From an uncultured Alistipes sp. (lineage in GTDB: Bacteria > Bacteroidota > Bacteroidia > Bacteroidales > Rikenellaceae), in NCBI GenBank assembly GCA_900546005.1, contig URBJ01000096.1, positions 1 to 8,156 on the forward strand: DNA of 8,156 nt. Reading direction: 5' to 3'. This document shows positions 6,925 through 8,156 of the stretch, piece after piece. The notes beneath the pieces are model-generated. The model was given only the letters and a program-made list of their open reading frames with translations. It was not told where the DNA came from and did no database searches. A program made the translations under genes and the position numbers. Every line of letters begins with the position of its first letter. The stretch's first letter is position 1.

Positions 6925-6945
6925 TTCGGTTTTTATCGAGAAAGG

Positions 6946-7830
6946 ATGCGAGAATCAAAACAGCCGAAGCCGTCAGAGCCAAGAAGATCGCCGAATACGT
7001 CGGTCCCGCCGCGTCGGATTCCCCCGAAGGGTGGGCGCCGTCCGCAGCGGATGCGTCTTCCCTTCGAGCACCGTCCGTTCGACATCGGGACGTGGATCTA
7101 TGAGCACCGTGTGGGATTGTGTTGTATGGTTATCGCCTATCTGGCGTTCGGTATCGTGTTCGTTTCGACCAAGATCGTGTTGAATACACAGAAATACGAC
7201 AATACGCTCTATGTCGATCTGACTGATCTTCAGCAACAGCTGATGGAAGAAGAGCGGTTGAACCAACAGTTGCAGCAGGAGGAAGAGGAGGAGAGTACTC
7301 CGTTGCGCAATCGGGTTTCCGATGTGCACGGTGGAGCCGAGTCGGTGGGACGATGGGATGAATCTTCGCAGGAGGCTTCGGAGTCGGAATCCGATTTTCA
7401 GGAGAGTCTCGATGAAGAAGCGGCTGCCGTAGCGAGTCGTCTTCGGGCGTCGCGTGAGGCGTTCGAGAAGGGGCGGCGCGAGGAGCAGGAGATGATCGAT
7501 CGCCACAAGGCCCAACGGGAAGCGAAAGAGGGAGAGCAGGAGAGCGGTGTGAAGCAGCAGGGAGACGTGCTGGTCGAATACGATCTGCCCGGGCGGCGCG
7601 ACGTATCGTTGTTCATTCCAGCTTATTTGTGCGAGGGCAGCGGCCGGGTGGTTGTCAGCATTACGGTGAACCGCAACGGAAAGGTTACGGCAGCTTCGAT
7701 CAAAGAGGGATCGGGTAGCAGCTGTATCAACGATTCGGCAGTCCGGGCGGCGCGTAACTCCACGTTTAATGTAGACCCCTCGCGGGACAAACAGTCGGGT
7801 ACGATTACGTATCGTTTTGTGCCGCAATAG
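6946..7830 (+). CDS. TonB-family energy transducer-like protein
   Basis: The 294-residue protein looks like a TonB-type link between the inner membrane and outer-membrane transporters. A basic, proline-rich cytoplasmic tail (about 1-50) precedes one membrane helix (about 56-79, LCCMVIAYLAFGIVFV). Next comes a long Glu/Gln/Arg-rich stretch (about 84-215) likely to form coiled coil. The last 62 residues (233-294) form a TonB C-terminal-like domain, with RVVVSITVNRNGKV, the AVRAARNSTF helix and the final strand GTITYRFVPQ. Cys229 and Cys260 flank the first two strands and could form a disulfide in the periplasm. The Pro-Glu/Pro-Lys spacer of classical TonB is absent. An upstream ATG at 6895 is rejected because it sits within the promoter elements; GAGAAAGG directly precedes 6946. 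It is divergent from lpxC/fabZ, with a terminator after it. The partner transporter cannot be told from the sequence, and a role other than transport is possible. Confidence 0.8.
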   Translation: MRESKQPKPSEPRRSPNTSVPPRRIPPKGGRRPQRMRLPFEHRPFDIGTWIYEHRVGLCCMVIAYLAFGIVFVSTKIVLNTQKYDNTLYVDLTDLQQQLMEEERLNQQLQQEEEEESTPLRNRVSDVHGGAESVGRWDESSQEASESESDFQESLDEEAAAVASRLRASREAFEKGRREEQEMIDRHKAQREAKEGEQESGVKQQGDVLVEYDLPGRRDVSLFIPAYLCEGSGRVVVSITVNRNGKVTAASIKEGSGSSCINDSAVRAARNSTFNVDPSRDKQSGTITYRFVPQ

Positions 7831-7890
7831 CGAGCATCCTGCCGAAACGGAAACAATCTTGCTTGCGATTCTATATCTATATGAGTTCTG

Positions 7891-7918
7891 ATGCGGGGAA
7901 CGATCCCCGTATTTTTTT
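7891..7918 (+). terminator. Intrinsic terminator after the TonB-like gene
   Basis: GCGGGGA (7893-7899) pairs with TCCCCGT (7904-7910) over an ACGA loop. The stem extends by two A-T pairs to nine pairs, including one G-U. A run of seven T follows (7912-7918), with more T-rich sequence after it. It lies about 60 bases past the stop at 7830, on the correct strand, and separates this gene from fabI. Confidence 0.85.
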
Positions 7919-8013
7919 GCTTTTTGTCGTTAGTCTCTTTTTTTTGAACCGTCGGCCCGAAATGCGTATTTCTGCATCTGAAAAGGGTGCATGCGAAGCA
8001 ATCTGATTTTCGA

Positions 8014-8044
8014 TTTGGAGATAACCGGATTTACACTACCTTTG
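8014..8044 (+). promoter_or_regulatory. Bacteroidetes-type promoter for fabI
   Basis: TTTG (8014-8017) is followed by exactly 19 bases and TACCTTTG (8037-8044), a full match to both elements. Transcription should begin near 8050, giving a leader of under 20 bases before the ATG at 8068. The rest of the gap between 7831 and 8067 holds only the terminator; I see no gene or RNA in it. Confidence 0.8.
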
Positions 8045-8067
8045 CCCCCGCATAAAAAAGTGAAAAA

Positions 8068-8156
8068 ATGGCGTATAATTTATTAAAGGGGAAAAAGGGT
8101 CTGATTTTCGGAGCCCTAAACGAAGATTCGATTGCATGGAAGGTGGCCCAACGGGC
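8068..8156 (+). CDS. fabI: Enoyl-[acyl-carrier-protein] reductase FabI, 5' end only
   Basis: Only the first 29 codons are present, and the window ends inside the gene. FabI uses NAD(P)H to reduce the enoyl-ACP double bond, the last step of each fatty-acid elongation round. The visible protein starts MAYNLLKGKKGLIFGALNE and continues DSIAWKVAQR. This matches the FabI N-terminus: the first beta strand, the glycine-containing dinucleotide-binding turn (G-I/L-x-x-G-A), and the conserved SIAW segment that follows. The start is secure because a consensus promoter and an A-rich leader lie just upstream. FabI acts directly after the FabZ activity encoded at 5473-6861, so this locus groups fatty-acid and lipid A functions, although fabI has its own promoter. 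The catalytic Tyr and Lys lie beyond the window and cannot be checked. Confidence 0.88.
   Translation, partial: MAYNLLKGKKGLIFGALNEDSIAWKVAQR

Noticed and set aside
6895..6945. Upstream ATG giving the TonB-like protein 17 extra residues
   Set aside because: It lies in the promoter boxes and before the predicted transcription start; the ATG at 6946 fits better.
6973..7827. Long minus-strand open frame opposite the TonB-like gene
   Set aside because: It is the shadow of the plus-strand gene, with biased composition and no start signal or promoter of its own.

Overview
Most of this window (about 610 to 8156) is ordinary core-genome DNA of a Bacteroidetes, most likely Alistipes or a close relative. 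Three signs support that: the LpxC and FabZ enzymes are fused in one protein; the promoters are of the Bacteroidetes type (TTTG, 19 bases, TAnnTTTG) and genes lack clear Shine-Dalgarno sites; and the IF-2, NusA, RimP and LpxA proteins read as Bacteroidetes versions. Gene names come from motif recognition by eye, without a database search.

Layout, left to right. Positions 1 to about 610 do not belong with the rest. They hold a GC-rich piece of a membrane-protein gene (1 to about 234), joined in frame to an internal piece of a RecD2-type helicase (about 235 to 610). That piece is joined in turn to the middle of infB on the opposite strand. Both joins fall on short stretches that fit either partner. 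The simplest reading is a chimeric assembly or library end, not biology.

From about 610 to 4562 lies the minus-strand operon rimP-nusA-infB (ribosome maturation, transcription elongation and termination, translation initiation). It has a textbook promoter at 4532-4562 and a strong hairpin at the very start of the predicted transcript. infB is cut off after its GTPase domain by the join. From 4606 to 6861, also on the minus strand, lies a two-gene lipid A operon: lpxC/fabZ then lpxA. A compact divergent promoter region (6888-6924) separates it from a plus-strand TonB-like gene (6946-7830), which ends at a clear intrinsic terminator. A perfect promoter then drives fabI, whose first 29 codons are present before the window ends.

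Functionally, the lipid genes fit together. FabZ and FabI act in fatty-acid elongation; LpxA and LpxC use the resulting 3-hydroxyacyl-ACP to start lipid A synthesis; the TonB-like protein probably serves the outer membrane that lipid A builds. I found no convincing undescribed system. The points most worth a second look are the mosaic left end, the 5' hairpin in the rimP-nusA-infB leader, the mutually overlapping divergent promoters, and the duplicated C-terminal repeat of NusA.
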